64,000 bases of DNA. Origin: Azolla caroliniana. Taxonomy: Eukaryota; Polypodiophyta. The translations under genes were made by a program, and so were the position numbers. The stretch covers positions 8,804,001 to 8,868,000 of the forward strand of contig JBHGNT010000005.1 of assembly GCA_043228905.1 (NCBI GenBank). Reading direction: 5' to 3'. The number at the start of each line of letters is the position of its first letter. Position 1 is the first letter of the stretch. The notes beneath the pieces were generated by a model that ran no database searches, was not told the DNA's origin, and saw nothing but the letters and a program-made list of their open reading frames with translations. Positions 11,301 to 21,214 of the stretch are shown here, one piece after another.

Positions 11301-12261
11301 TATAATGGTGGCTAATTAGCTATCCTAACTAATTAGCTATCATGGTAGTAGCTATTGAGAGTAGCCAGTTACCTATGTAGTAGCTATCATAGTAGCTAAT
11401 TAGCTATCATGGTAGCTAATTAGCTATCATGGTAGCTAATTAGCTTTCCTAGTAGCTAATTAGCTGGTAATAACGAAATAGCTAACTAGCTACCATGATA
11501 AATGTAAATACCTGAGGTACATCAAGAAGATGAATGGGATGCTCCTCGTATTGATTTCTTCCAACACGTTTCCTGCATAAATCCTTTTTATTGGGTGAAA
11601 CCCTACTCTCATTAGTCCAAAACATTGTGATTACATCCTTGATTTCAAATGTTATGGGTGTCATTGGCTTACATCTTGTAGTTAGCTTTAGTAGACTAGT
11701 TCCTTCACCCGAGGAAATTATACGGTTCATTGTATTGTACACTGTTTTTCTACTAACACCAATTACCTTAGATAGCTCACTGATGTTTATATCGTCAACA
11801 TCACTATTAAGTAACATCATTAGACTAGACCTTTTTAAGACAAGATCATCTTCTGACCTGCTCATGGATACGAAACTATTACGAAGATTATTTACTAAAA
11901 TAGATGATATGTTTGCATTAAGACCATCACAATCAACTAAGTCCTTTATCGATGGATCATTACATATTCCATAAAGTACTACCTTCTTTTCTTCATTGTT
12001 GATGTGCTTGGTTTGAACATTGAAATAGTCTACAACCTTTCTCTCTATGATGGTAGTCGCATTACTTACATTCTCATCTAAACTATCCTTACCTTTACTG
12101 AGTGTGGCTTTCGTATCCTTCAACAATTGACGATGTTTCCTTTTTTTTTCTGCCCAATAGTTTCGTATGGCTTGTTGTGTCCTGATAACATCATCCCTAT
12201 CCTTATGATCATTGAGGGGTAATTCTAAACACCCTTCTTCCCCTTCCATTTGGCTAGACAT
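8316..12261 (-). CDS. Two-exon DDE-type transposase-like protein (863 aa)
   Basis: Exon 1 is 12261-11512 (250 codons), the intron 11511-10158 (CTCAG|GTATTT ... CGCAG|GTCGAT) and exon 2 10157-8316; phase 0 is kept. Exon 1 has a charged N-terminus, a helix-turn-helix at about residues 160-182 (SELSKVIGVSRKTVYNTM) for DNA binding, and FWTNESRVSPNKKD near 214. Exon 2 has a Cys-rich patch (CTCGCQICRSS, about 318-328) and an RNase H-like catalytic core: DFAENY (D465), WSDGAASQFK (D548) and GHGKGEHDGAG (E587/D589) as candidate DDE/D residues. The C-terminal 110 residues (VGDNFAVNAE to HLVRCINV) look BAH-like. Similar DFAENY/SDGxxSQFK proteins are known as uncharacterised transposase-like genes in animals and plants; I do not assign a superfamily. 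The frame is intact, so it may be functional. Its intron is a palindrome array like that of the opposite gene. Confidence 0.75.
10158..11511 (-). repeat. 1.35-kb array of 20-bp palindromic units forming the transposase intron
   Basis: From about 10190 to 11340 the sequence is phased at 20 bp: GCTAATTAGC alternating with spacers such as TATCATGGTA, TGTCGTAGTA or TATTCTAGTA, with longer blocks repeated (for example 10321-10620 against 10741-10980). The edges are a clean donor and acceptor of the minus-strand gene. Confidence 0.85.
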
Positions 12262-12479
12262 GTTAAAACCCTAAATTTCCAGAAAAAAAAACAAGTATTA
12301 AAGATGGCTATGGGCAACAACAATACACAAAAATATTCCACACAATACACAAGATTAGACACAACAATACACAAGATAATCAATAGACAGAAAAGTTATT
12401 GCAATCCAAGACCGAACAGTAGAGGATTTCACTCTGTTGGATCCAACAGTTGAGGAGGCGATCCAAGACCGACCAATGG
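12262..12479. other. Promoter/5' UTR region of the transposase-like gene
   Basis: AT-rich, with a tandem ACACAATACACAAGATTAGACACAAC-type run (12330-12380). It is upstream of the minus-strand ATG at 12261. No further exon is recognised. Confidence 0.4.
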
Positions 12480-13335
12480 CAACAACTGAGTGTAGAATGT
12501 TGCCGTTGGATGAGTGAACTCCGTCAAATCGAAATGTGGAAGCAATCCGGGACTGGACAGTAGTGGCAACTGAGTATAGAATGATGGCAATGGAGGAGAG
12601 AACCCCGTCAGATTGAACAGTTACCGATGATGCTTGAAACGCACATAGAAGGCACTTAAGAATAGAGTGGCATAGAGAAGAGAACCCCGTCAGATTGAAC
12701 AGTTACCAATGATGCTTGAAACGCACAGTAGCGGCCCCTGAGTGAGAGTGGAAAAGAGAAGAGAACCCCGTCAGATTGAACAGTTACCAATGATGCTTGA
12801 AACGCACAGTAGCGGCCCCTGAGTGAGAGTGGAAAAGAGAAGAGAACCCCGTCAGATTGAATAGCTCTTCGATTATGCTTGGAACGCACAGTAGCAACCC
12901 CTGAGTGTAGAGTGGCAAAGAGAAGAGAACCCCGTCAGATTGAACAACTCTTTGATGATGCTTGGAACGCACAGCAGCGGCCCCTGAGTGTAGAGTGGCA
13001 CAGAGAAGAGAACCCCCTCAGATTGAACAGCTCTTTGATGATGCTTGGAACGCACAGTAATGGCCCCTGAGTGTAGAGTGGCACAGAGAAGAGAACCCCC
13101 TCAGATTGAACAGCTCTTTGATGATGCTTGGAACGCACAGTAATGGCCCCTGAGTGTAGAGTGGCACAGAGAAGAGAACCCCGTCAGATTGAACAGCTCT
13201 TTGATGATGCTTGGAATGCACAATAGTGGCCCCTGAGTGTAGAGTGTCATAGAGAAGAGAACCCCGTCAGATTGAGCAGCTCTTTGATGATGCTTGGAAC
13301 GCACAGTAGCAGCCCCTCAGTGTAGAGTGGCGGCA
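12480..13335. repeat. Minisatellite of about 83 bp, roughly nine to ten copies
   Basis: Units share AGAGAACCCCGTCAGATTGA, GATGATGCTTGGAACGCACAG and GGCCCCTGAGTGTAGAGTGG. From 12935 the period is 83 bp; earlier units are more divergent. 83 is not divisible by three, so the overlapping minus-strand frames of 60-77 codons are products of the repeat and not genes. Confidence 0.85.
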
Positions 13336-13660
13336 GGTGGACTCGATAGGGTTTAGCAACAGTGGTAGCAACTAACCCACAATACTCAACTAGAGATGGC
13401 CTACGTGATGTGGCAAAGGATCATGCATAATGGACCTAGGAATTCGATATATAATTTATGGTACACATTTATGGTGCACACATCAATTTATGTTGCACAT
13501 TTATGGCACTCATTTACATATGTAATTAAAACACTCTAGTATTTTCAATGGTAGTTTTTTGCATACTTAATTTATTAATGATGGCTTTTTACTAAAATGA
13601 CTATTTATCAATGGTAGCTTTTTGCATAGCTAATTAGCTATGTCAAGGACATAGCTAATT
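13336..13660. other. AT-rich right subterminal region of the transposon
   Basis: Contains TTTATGGTGCACACAT-like and TGGTAGCTTTTTGCAT-like repeats and TAGCTAATTAGCTA at about 13628-13641, then a second half-site next to the TIR. No gene. Confidence 0.6.
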
Positions 13661-13684
13661 GTTTCCACTCGCATGCTTTCACCC
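13661..13684 (-). repeat. Right terminal inverted repeat
   Basis: Reads GTTTCCACTCGCATGC and on to ACCC; inverted partner of 1306-1329. Followed by ATATATAT, the putative target duplication. Confidence 0.85.
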
Positions 13685-13692
13685 ATATATAT

Positions 13693-14050
13693 CTGTGTTT
13701 CTTATCATCATCATCCCTATCTTTGCACTTTTGTCATTGTCATCCTTCCCCCTTTGTTTCCTACCATTTTCATTTCTATGTGTTTCTTATAATCATCATC
13801 CCTATCTATGTGTTTCTTATCATATTCGTCCCTATCATTATGTTTTCTATCATCCTCTATATCCCTGTCTTCGTGTTTCTTTTTATCCTCAACATCTCGA
13901 TATCTATGTTTCTTATCCTCTTCATCTATTTCTCAGTTTCCATCATTGCCATACTCATAGTCATTACTTCCAAAGACGATTTCAGAACATCATTATCTTC
14001 ATTGCTTTATCTTCAACATCATCAATTTTAGCAGCTCTTAGTGTTGTCAC
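13693..14050 (+). pseudogene. Right half of the interrupted inverted-repeat arm
   Basis: Matches the reverse complement of about 35-375 nearly base for base (TGTTTCTTATCATCATCATC onward), so it continues 968-1305 across the transposon. The long plus-strand frames here are the antisense of D/K/H-rich codons and are not called as genes. Confidence 0.7.
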
Positions 14051-14207
14051 TCTCGTTCGTGTTCGAGTTCCCGGTGAGGGCCGCATGGTCGCTCACACAC
14101 GTTCGTGTTCGAGTTCCTGGTGAGGGCCACATGGTAACCTTTTGCTCATAGCCTCGGCATCTGTGCTTTGTCATAATCCTAGGGTTAGTGTATCTGTGAC
14201 AGTTAAG
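14051..14207 (+). mobile_element. LTR tail fragment and a short direct repeat at a junction
   Basis: TTCGTGTTCGAGTTCC plus GGTGAGGGCC occurs twice (about 14056 and 14102). 14146-14198 aligns with the end of the 545-967 LTR (CTCATAGCC ... CTGTGACAGTT). Gypsy integrase sequence starts abruptly afterwards. Confidence 0.5.
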
Positions 14208-15822
14208 GGAGAAGTATTGGTGGTCAGGGCTATACCGGGACGTGCACCGGTTCGTGACGACGTGCAAAAGCTGCCAGATGCACTCCACAATCCGGCATCG
14301 AGACGAGCTGCACCCGACCTACCCGCCGACCGTTCATTTCAAGTGGATGGTAGATTTGGTGACGATGCCGATGGGGGTAGGGCAGATGTGGTACCTGGTG
14401 CTGGCACGAGAAGACTTGACGAACCAAGTGGAGGGCCGCACACTGCAGAATAAGAAGACTATGGTGGTGTGCCGATTCCTGATTGAGGAGGTGGTGTGCC
14501 AGTACGGGTGCGTAGGAAAGATCGTGGTAGATCTGGGGGAGTTGGACGTGTAGGAAGCTGAAGAGCTGTTCAACCGGTTAGGGGTCAAGCTCTCCCTCAC
14601 TACGGCGTACAACCCAGAGACGAACGGGAAGGTAGAACGAGGGCATGGCCCAATCGTGAAGGCATTGGTGCAAGCGCGTGAAGGACAAGTCGGGAAATGG
14701 TCGCGGCTTCTACCTTGCGCATTGTGGGCAAACCGGATTACGCATAGTTCGGTGACCGGGTTCTGTCAAGACTGAGAGAGAGAGAGAAAAAAAAAAAGAT
14801 AGAAAGAGAATTATTATATTGAAGCGTAAAATGGATTACAAAGAGTAGGCTACAAAATGGCGTTGAACCAATTTAGGTTTGGGATGGGTGGTAGATCCCT
14901 ATTTATAAGTAATAGAGAACACTCTAGAATATTCTAGGTTATCCTAGAATGTAGAGTAATCTAGAAGATCTCTAGAGTATTCTAGAAGGTTCTAGTGGTA
15001 TAGAACACTCTAGTATATTCTAGGTCATTCTAGAATGTAGAGTAATATAGAATATTCCTATGATATTAGATTTCATATTCTAGAGACTATACATATAAGA
15101 ATATTAATACAATGGTTAAGGATTTGACATGTGTACAACAAGGTTATGGGTTCAAATCCTTTCGAGTCATAATGTGAGTGTCATGATCCTTTCGATGCAT
15201 GATGTGAGTGTTATCATGACAGGTTCATGCCAGCGGAGTTGATGTACGGGCAAAAACCGATTATGCCGGTGGAGCGGGCAATCACCTCGTGGGCCACGGT
15301 GGATTGGAGGAACGAAATGAGCCGGGAAGAGCTATTGGCGGCGCGGATTCGATAGCTTGAACGGAGGCCGGAGGACGTAGAGCGCGCAAGGGAGAAGTTG
15401 TGCAGTGCAGGAAAGGAACAAGGGTCGGTTCGACCAGACACACCAACTCCGACCGAAGAAGATTGAAGACAGCGATTGGGTGTTGGTATACGATAGCAGC
15501 CTTGACAATCAGCACACAGTGGTGCGAAAATTTGCAAAGAGGTGGTTTGGGCCCTATGCCGTGACGAGCGCTAACGACAATGGCACGTACCATCTCGTGG
15601 AGCTTGACGGGACGCGGATAGTTGTGCCAGTAGCAGGGAAGAGGGTCAAAGTATTTAAGAAGTAGTACGAGGACGAACTAGACCCGGCAGACCCGGACAA
15701 TGGTGACGGCTGCATCGGCGCGGACAACCACTCGGAGAATGAAGGGTGATTACGGGTTGGTCTGCTCCGGCAATTGCTGTATCTAGCACGTACCAAAGGA
15801 CGTGCGGTTTGGTGGGGGTGGA
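14208..15822 (+). pseudogene. Gypsy-2 remnant: integrase and C-terminal pol
   Basis: Homologous to 29140-30236 of Gypsy-1. It carries the end of the integrase HHCC finger, the catalytic core (WMVDLVTMPMG; the second Asp in a frame broken by TAG after GELDV), the LSLTTAYNPETNGKVE segment with the catalytic Glu, and after the solo LTR the downstream part ending FGPYAV ... GKRVKVFKK. TGCGGTTTGGTGGGGGTGGA at 15803-15822 is the polypurine tract. The 5' part is missing at 14208. Nonsense and frameshift changes make it dead. Confidence 0.75.
14764..15221 (-). mobile_element. Solo LTR (458 bp) with heat-shock-like elements, TSD GGTTC (copy 2)
   Basis: It begins TGTCAAGACTG and ends ATCATGACA, inside the gypsy sequence, flanked by GGTTC at 14759-14763 and 15222-15226. 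The promoter reads on the minus strand: TATA at about 14899-14909 (CTTATAAATAG), with many TCTAGAATATTCTAG units upstream, including a perfect TTCtaGAAggTTC at 14980-14992. A tRNA B-box-like GGTTCAAATCC lies near 15149. Confidence 0.85.
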
Positions 15823-16487
15823 TGTCGTGGAGAAAACCGCCCCTAGGAGGAATCATGGAAATATGCGCATGAATTGGCCCTTACGTGTGGGCACGCTATT
15901 TAATAACTTGTACATACTTAGGAGCAATTTGGTTGATGTGAAGATACTACATAGTACGCATTTATTAGGAAATCATAGTGTATCTTTGTCTGAAGTGGCA
16001 GAGAATAAACATGATGTAACTAGGGCATAACGGTCTGTCCCCGGGGCGTATAAAAGGGGGGGGAGGGGGGGAAAGAATGATGAGAGAGGGATCGCTTTTG
16101 TCGAGGACTAAGTGTTGTCGGACTGGGACCGAGCTCTTCTCCTCTGTCTTTCATCGTTCTCTGCAGGTTTTGGGGGCTGCCTCTGCTTCATGGAAAGCCT
16201 GAGTGCTTCCGGCAGAGGCTCCATCTCTTGTTGTTGTGTGCGTTGTGTGAGTTGGTGTCAACGAGTTGGCACTTGCCGGCTAGCCGGCTGTAATCTTGAT
16301 TATATATATATATACACACACATTCGCCTCACGTGTACTTCGACCTTGTTGTGAGATCTCTGTGTATCTGTGTGTGCGCGGCTCAGTCGTGGGTTCGTGG
16401 TGCTCCTCCTTCTGTTTGGTAATTCCCCGGTTTAGGACCCCCACAGTCCCGCCTTGGTTTCTCCTACGCGTGCAGAATAACATGACA
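15823..16487 (+). mobile_element. 3' LTR of Gypsy-2 (665 bp)
   Basis: Starts TGTCGTGGAGAAAACCG straight after the polypurine tract and ends AACATGACA. It aligns in layout with the LTRs of Gypsy-1 (TGTCGTGAAGAAAACCG at the start, TTTCTCC near the end). TATA-like CGTATAAAAGGGG lies at about 16047. Confidence 0.8.
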
Positions 16488-16502
16488 ATGTAATGTCGTT
16501 GG

Positions 16503-17167
16503 TGTTAGGAAACAGATTCCTCTGGATGGGATAGGAGTACCCGGCAACGGAAGACCCGGTGAGAACCGGATGTGGAGTACCCGGCAACGGAAGACCCAGT
16601 GAGAACCGGATGATGAGTGCCCGGCAAGAGCCGGATGGTGAAGACCCGATGAGAACCGGATGACGAGTGCCCGGCAAGAGCTGGATGGTGAAGGCCCGGT
16701 GAGAAGTGCTCACCGGATGAAGGAACATATTCGTAAATATGTTTCTGAGAGTCCATTGGGGCTATATTTGTAAATAGCCGAAAAGTCATATTAGTATAAA
16801 TATGACTTAGGGCAAACTTAGCGTGTAGCAGTTGTTATTCTTGTTGGTGCAAGATTTGAGTGCAACCGTGTACAGAGAGAGAGAGAGAGTGAGTGAGTGA
16901 GTGAGAGACGAAGAGGACGTTGTCTTTGTTGTAACCGCTGCCTGTGGCGAAGACAGTGAACAAGAGGTCGTTGCCTCTATGTTCATCTATTGTATATTGT
17001 AACATAGTGATAGTTTACAGTCTGTGGACTGCCATGGTTTTTCCCGTGTTTGGGTTTTCCACGTAAACATCCTGTGTACTCTTCTCTTTACTATGTCGTG
17101 CGTACATTACCCGTTTTTCTGTGTTTGATCCTAGACTCGGTTGTGGCCGAGCGTTGTTTTCGGAGCA
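16503..17167 (+). mobile_element. Copia-type LTR (about 665 bp), probably solo
   Basis: Starts TGTTAGGAAACAG and has CCGGTGAGAACCGGATG-type tandem repeats in U3, TATAAATATGACTTAGGGC, a GA run, GAGGTCGTTGCCTC and CTCGGTTGTGGCCGAGCG near its end; the right boundary at ...GGAGCA is approximate. It is closely related to the solo LTR at 21392-22052. No matching 5-bp flanks were found. Confidence 0.65.
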
Positions 17168-17638
17168 TGTAGTCCTGTCAGTTGGCTGATCAGTATGCCT
17201 TCGGGGGTATGGATCACTTCAATCTCGAGGAAGTAATGAAAGTCCCCCAGGTCCTTCATGTTGAACGATGCCGCTAGTTGGGACTTCACGTGGCCAATTT
17301 CCTCTAGGTTGGCGACGACGATGACTAAATCATCAACATAGAGCCGGCCCATTCGACCTTGTCGGATGAAGAGTGAAGAGTCCGACTTTGATGTAACAAA
17401 CCCCATCCTATGCAGGCGTTGTGTGATCCTAGCATTCCAAGCACGCAGGGCTTGCTTTAATTTGTAAAGGGACTTCTTCAGTCGGCATACAGCCAATGTA
17501 TTCAATCTGGACCGAAATCCGGGTGGTTGCACCATGTATACTTGTTCCTCAAGTTCTCCTGGCAAGAACGTGTTCTTCATGTCATCCATCTGGTGCAAAT
17601 GCCATCCATTTGTTGCGGCTACCACAAGTAAGACACAG
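17168..17638 (-). pseudogene. Copia-3 reverse transcriptase fragment (left piece)
   Basis: The minus-strand frame reads NGWHLHQMDDMKNTFLPGEL, EEQVYMVQPPGF, CRLKKSLYKLKQA, LYVDDLVIV (YVDD active site) and NMKDLGDFHYFLEIEV, in the order of Ty1/copia RT. It ends at the copia LTR on the left, so RNase H and the 3' LTR are missing. It continues the RT sequence that stops at 22436 across Gypsy-4 (PVTKMMIVL joins to the AATNGWHLHQMD block). Confidence 0.8.
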
Positions 17639-17940
17639 TGTCACGGAAATCTGCGGCTTACGGATTGGCTCGGGCGGGACCGCAGGGTCTTGGACTAGGG
17701 AATTGGTGGGGTGAAGGTCTTGTGTTTATGGCTTTGGCCCTTCGCCTTTCGGTCCGGATCGTTTTTTTACTCTGCCGCATCGGCTTTCATCTCCTCAAAC
17801 AAACCGAGTAATTCTATTCAATTAGCTTCGAGACCATTATGAAGATTAACCCGCGGTTAGGGATCAACATTTTATTTGCCATACCTGATATTCTCACCGT
17901 TGCCAAGAATCTTCACAACATCCACCCCCACCAAACCGCA

Positions 17941-20093
17941 CATCCTCCGGTATGTGCCAAGAAAGGGGAAGAGGTGACATTTCGGCAACGACATTTAACC
18001 GGCTTCCTCCACGCCCTCGTCCACCCCTCCATCTTTGTCCTCCATGCATGTCTTTGTATGTCCCTACCACCCCGACCGTGTCGGTTTCATTCCGAATCGG
18101 TTTCGGCCGAATCAGCTTCCTTCCGTGTCAGGTTCAACCGACCAATTTCAATCAAGTCGGCTTTCATCCGGTTCAGGCTTGGTCAATCAGCTCCAGTCCG
18201 GATCTCCTTTCGTTTGGGTCGAAATACCGGCCGGATCGTCTTCCATCCGAGTCGTACCGGTTCTCAGCTCTTCCTTCCTTGCCACTTCTCGCCTCTCCAT
18301 CGAATTTTTCTGCGGCCTCGTCCTTGGCCTCCTTGTCGGCCACCTTCCCTCCAACCATCTCCCTTGGTCAAGGCATTTCAATCCTTGGTCATTCCCCGAA
18401 TCGCACTCATCAACTACCCTTCATAGTCCCTTTTTGTGCATGCTCATCTCAAGGTTCTCAAATGACCATGCCGCATGCTTCCCCTTTCATCCATATTTTT
18501 GGTGTACTCCTACGTTAGAGTTGATTACGAACCCTTCATTTCTCGACGTAGTGTCCTCCTTCATGTTCGTCGTCGTGATCACATCCCAAGGAACACCCTT
18601 CAAATCCACCTGGATCTCTTGACCATCATCATCCATTGTAGTGTCTTGACCTCCGCTTCCTCGCCGCCATCGTCCGTCTCTTAGGTCTTTCGTCAGTTCT
18701 CAGACGCAACCGCCTAAGTCTCAAGAATGAGTGTCGAGGACCCATACTTCGGTCTATTTCTTTTGTCGCTTTTGTCCCATCACCGACCTCCGCATCGGCT
18801 TCGATCTTCATTTCCTCACCACCACCTTTCGTCGCCCCGGTCTCACGTTGGCACTCGGGCACAACCACCAAAGTCTCTAGAATGAGTGTGGAGGAAGTCT
18901 GGTCTCTACCGCCCATCGTCGACTCCTTGGTCTCTTCCATCTCGATACCGTTCCCATGGATATCTCCTTAGCTAAAATAGGCCTTGTACTCTTTATCCGC
19001 ACCGATGATCCAAGCTTTGGTCATGCTTGCTCCTTCATTGCTTGATGTTTCGTGCCCCGACACATCCAACCGCTTGAAGGTAGCACCAGCCACCCTCAAG
19101 TGATTGGCATGATCCTTGGTCGTCGCTTCTCTACAAGTCAAGAAGGTGACTTTTTCCACACCTTCCCCCATCGTGGTACCGTCGTACCGAACCCGGACCT
19201 TCGCACGGCCTCATCATTATTCTGCATCCGTCGAGAAGGCGGCTTCCTCCTCACTCTCCGTTGCCTTCTTCAGCTCCTTCGTAACCTTCCTTTTAGCCTC
19301 AACTTTCAACTTCAAGTTCTCGTACGCCTCCCTCGTCAAGGCTTCTATGTCGAGTACCGCTGAACCTTTCCGCATCGAGATTCTTTGCTTAGGTGGTTGT
19401 CGGTAGCCACATCCCAACCTCCTTCGACCGTCTTTTGTGGATCATCTAGTTGCCGACTAGAACTACTTCGTCGTATCGCCTTGTTAGCCACCGATTCCCG
19501 ATTCACGATTCGTTCTTACTTGGTGAGGCCATCCGCACCATAGTCATCCTCAAGTTTGACTCTGATGGCCTCCCTTCCCTTTGATTGGTCGTCTTCCCAA
19601 ATCGTCAAGGCCTCGTCTACCCCCCACCAATCTTCAATTCCACCCCGAGAGTTGAGCAAGCGAGACTCAACCTCTCACATAGCGCTTTGGTGGGTGCTAG
19701 TCGACGACACCCCTTTTGGTCGAGCTCATGCCACCTCTGTTCCTTCGATCCCTCGTGCACATGCCTCTCCAGTGAACTCCCTCGAAGGAACCCGAACCAT
19801 GAGCTTCTCGAAGCTCTTCGTCCTCTTCATGTGCATACAGCCACCACCACCCGGCAAACACCCTAGCCTTATTGCCTCATATACTTCTCCTCAATCGAAC
19901 CCGGAATTGTACTCTTTAAAATTTTTGGGACTCCATCCTCGTTTAACTAGTCGACTTCTTCGATCGCACTCTCGATGGCTTCCGAGTCGTTTCTTGTCAT
20001 CCCTTATCCGCGTATGTCCATCATCGCCTTTGGCTTTACCTTCACCATGAGGTCTTCTTCGTCCACCTCCATCCTCCCTTGCCGCCCTTTCAC
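17941..20093 (-). other. Interior of Gypsy-4: no intact gene
   Basis: Minus-strand frames such as 18940-18629 and 20086-20040 are rich in E, K and R and repeatedly stopped, like a decayed gag. No protease, RT or integrase motif is visible. The plus-strand frames of 100-195 codons have skewed S/P/F/L composition and are antisense artefacts. Confidence 0.6.
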
Positions 20094-21085
20094 GTCGGGT
20101 TCACCAAAGATGTCGTAGAAATCCGCCGCTTACGGGTCGGCTCAGGCGGGACCCCTGGGGTCTTGGACTAGGGAGTCAGTGGGGTGAAGGTCTTGTGTTT
20201 ATGGGCTTTGGCCCTTTTTCTTTCGGCCCGCGTCATTTTACAACTCAACCACATCGGCTTTCATCTCCTCGAACAAACTTAGGAATTCTATTCGATTAGC
20301 TTCGAGACCATTATGAAGATTAACCCACAGTTAGGGATCAAGCACAAGATTAGACAAAACTCTTGGGAAAAGAATATACATGATTTATGATACAAGAAAT
20401 TAATAAGCTAAGGTACTACAAAGGGCTAAACGAGACCGGTGAAGGCGAGTCAAGTGAGCCACGGGGACCGCGGGGACGGCAACTCCCACCATTGGTCAAG
20501 CCCCGAAGACGGTGGAGTGTTCCCGTGTCACTCCGGTCTCCCTTTGATGATCGGCCACTGAGTTAGTCCGTCTTTGTTGAAACCGGTGCCACACTAAACG
20601 CTCTCCGTCGAGGAGAGGATGTCTGAACCACCGAGAATGTCACCATCGGAATATCGAAAGAGCCGCCATTATAGAAACCCCAAACCAAACCAAACTCTAA
20701 TATGAAGAAGAAGAAGAGAGTAACACCCGAAACCCTACCATGACCCTAACTCACACGAAAATGAAGAACCTCACGAACCCTAACTCACAAAGTGAAGAAC
20801 ACAAACCCCATCAAGAACAAACCCTACTTCTTCCCACCAAGAAGACAGGAAAGGAGAAACAGGAAAACCCTAAAACCAAAATAGGGAGAAGAAGAAACCT
20901 AGAACAACTGAAACCCTAACCAAGAAGAGAGAGGAGAACAAAATGAAAACCCTAAACCTCCACTCAAATAAGAATCCCAAAATGAAGAAGAAGAAGAAGA
21001 AGAAGAAAACCACCAAACCCTAGATCAAAGTGGTACACCCTTCTAACTCAAAATGGGTGACCCCCTTTCTTGTGAGCACCCCTCC

Positions 21086-21105
21086 CCTTTTATAGCCCAA
21101 GGGGA
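21086..21105 (-). promoter_or_regulatory. TATA box of the Gypsy-4 5' LTR
   Basis: On the minus strand it reads GGCTATAAAAGGGGAGG, followed downstream by a purine-rich leader with many CTAGGGTTT-like motifs, as expected for an LTR promoter. Activity is inferred. Confidence 0.5.
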
Positions 21106-21214
21106 GACGTGCCTCTTACAATTTATTTTTCCCCCTTTTCTTATTTCTACAGACATTTTCTCGTGTTCATGTGCAAGTCGTTGCAGATCCCCGTTTTATT
21201 CGTTGTACCCGATT

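Larger units (their letters stand above)
1306..13684. mobile_element. Large (12.38 kb) TIR DNA transposon carrying a DDE transposase-like gene and RING- and FCP1-like frames
   Basis: Left end (1306-1329) and right end (13661-13684) are inverted copies of 24 bp with one mismatch, sharing GCATGCGAGTGGAAAC. The 8 bp on each side are ATATATAT (1298-1305 and 13685-13692), compatible with an 8-bp target duplication, though the AT repeat makes the exact length uncertain (TA is also possible). Joining the flanks restores the sequence seen uninterrupted in the inverted arm near 377-396. TAGCTAATTAGCTA palindromes lie within about 60 bp of both ends. Contents in order: RING-like gene (+), FCP1-like frame (+), transposase gene (-), an 83-bp minisatellite and an AT-rich right subterminal region. 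The TIR sequence and gene content were not recognised as a named superfamily. Confidence 0.8.

Noticed and set aside
12656-13304. Set of overlapping 60-77-codon minus-strand frames
   Set aside because: Each is the same 83-bp minisatellite in shifted frames.
15120-15165. tRNA gene
   Set aside because: Only B-box-like and weak A-box-like motifs; no acceptor stem or anticodon arm can be folded.
17839-20050. Long plus-strand frames of 100-195 codons
   Set aside because: They lie antisense to the decayed gag-like interior of Gypsy-4, with skewed Ser/Pro/Phe/Leu composition and no domain.
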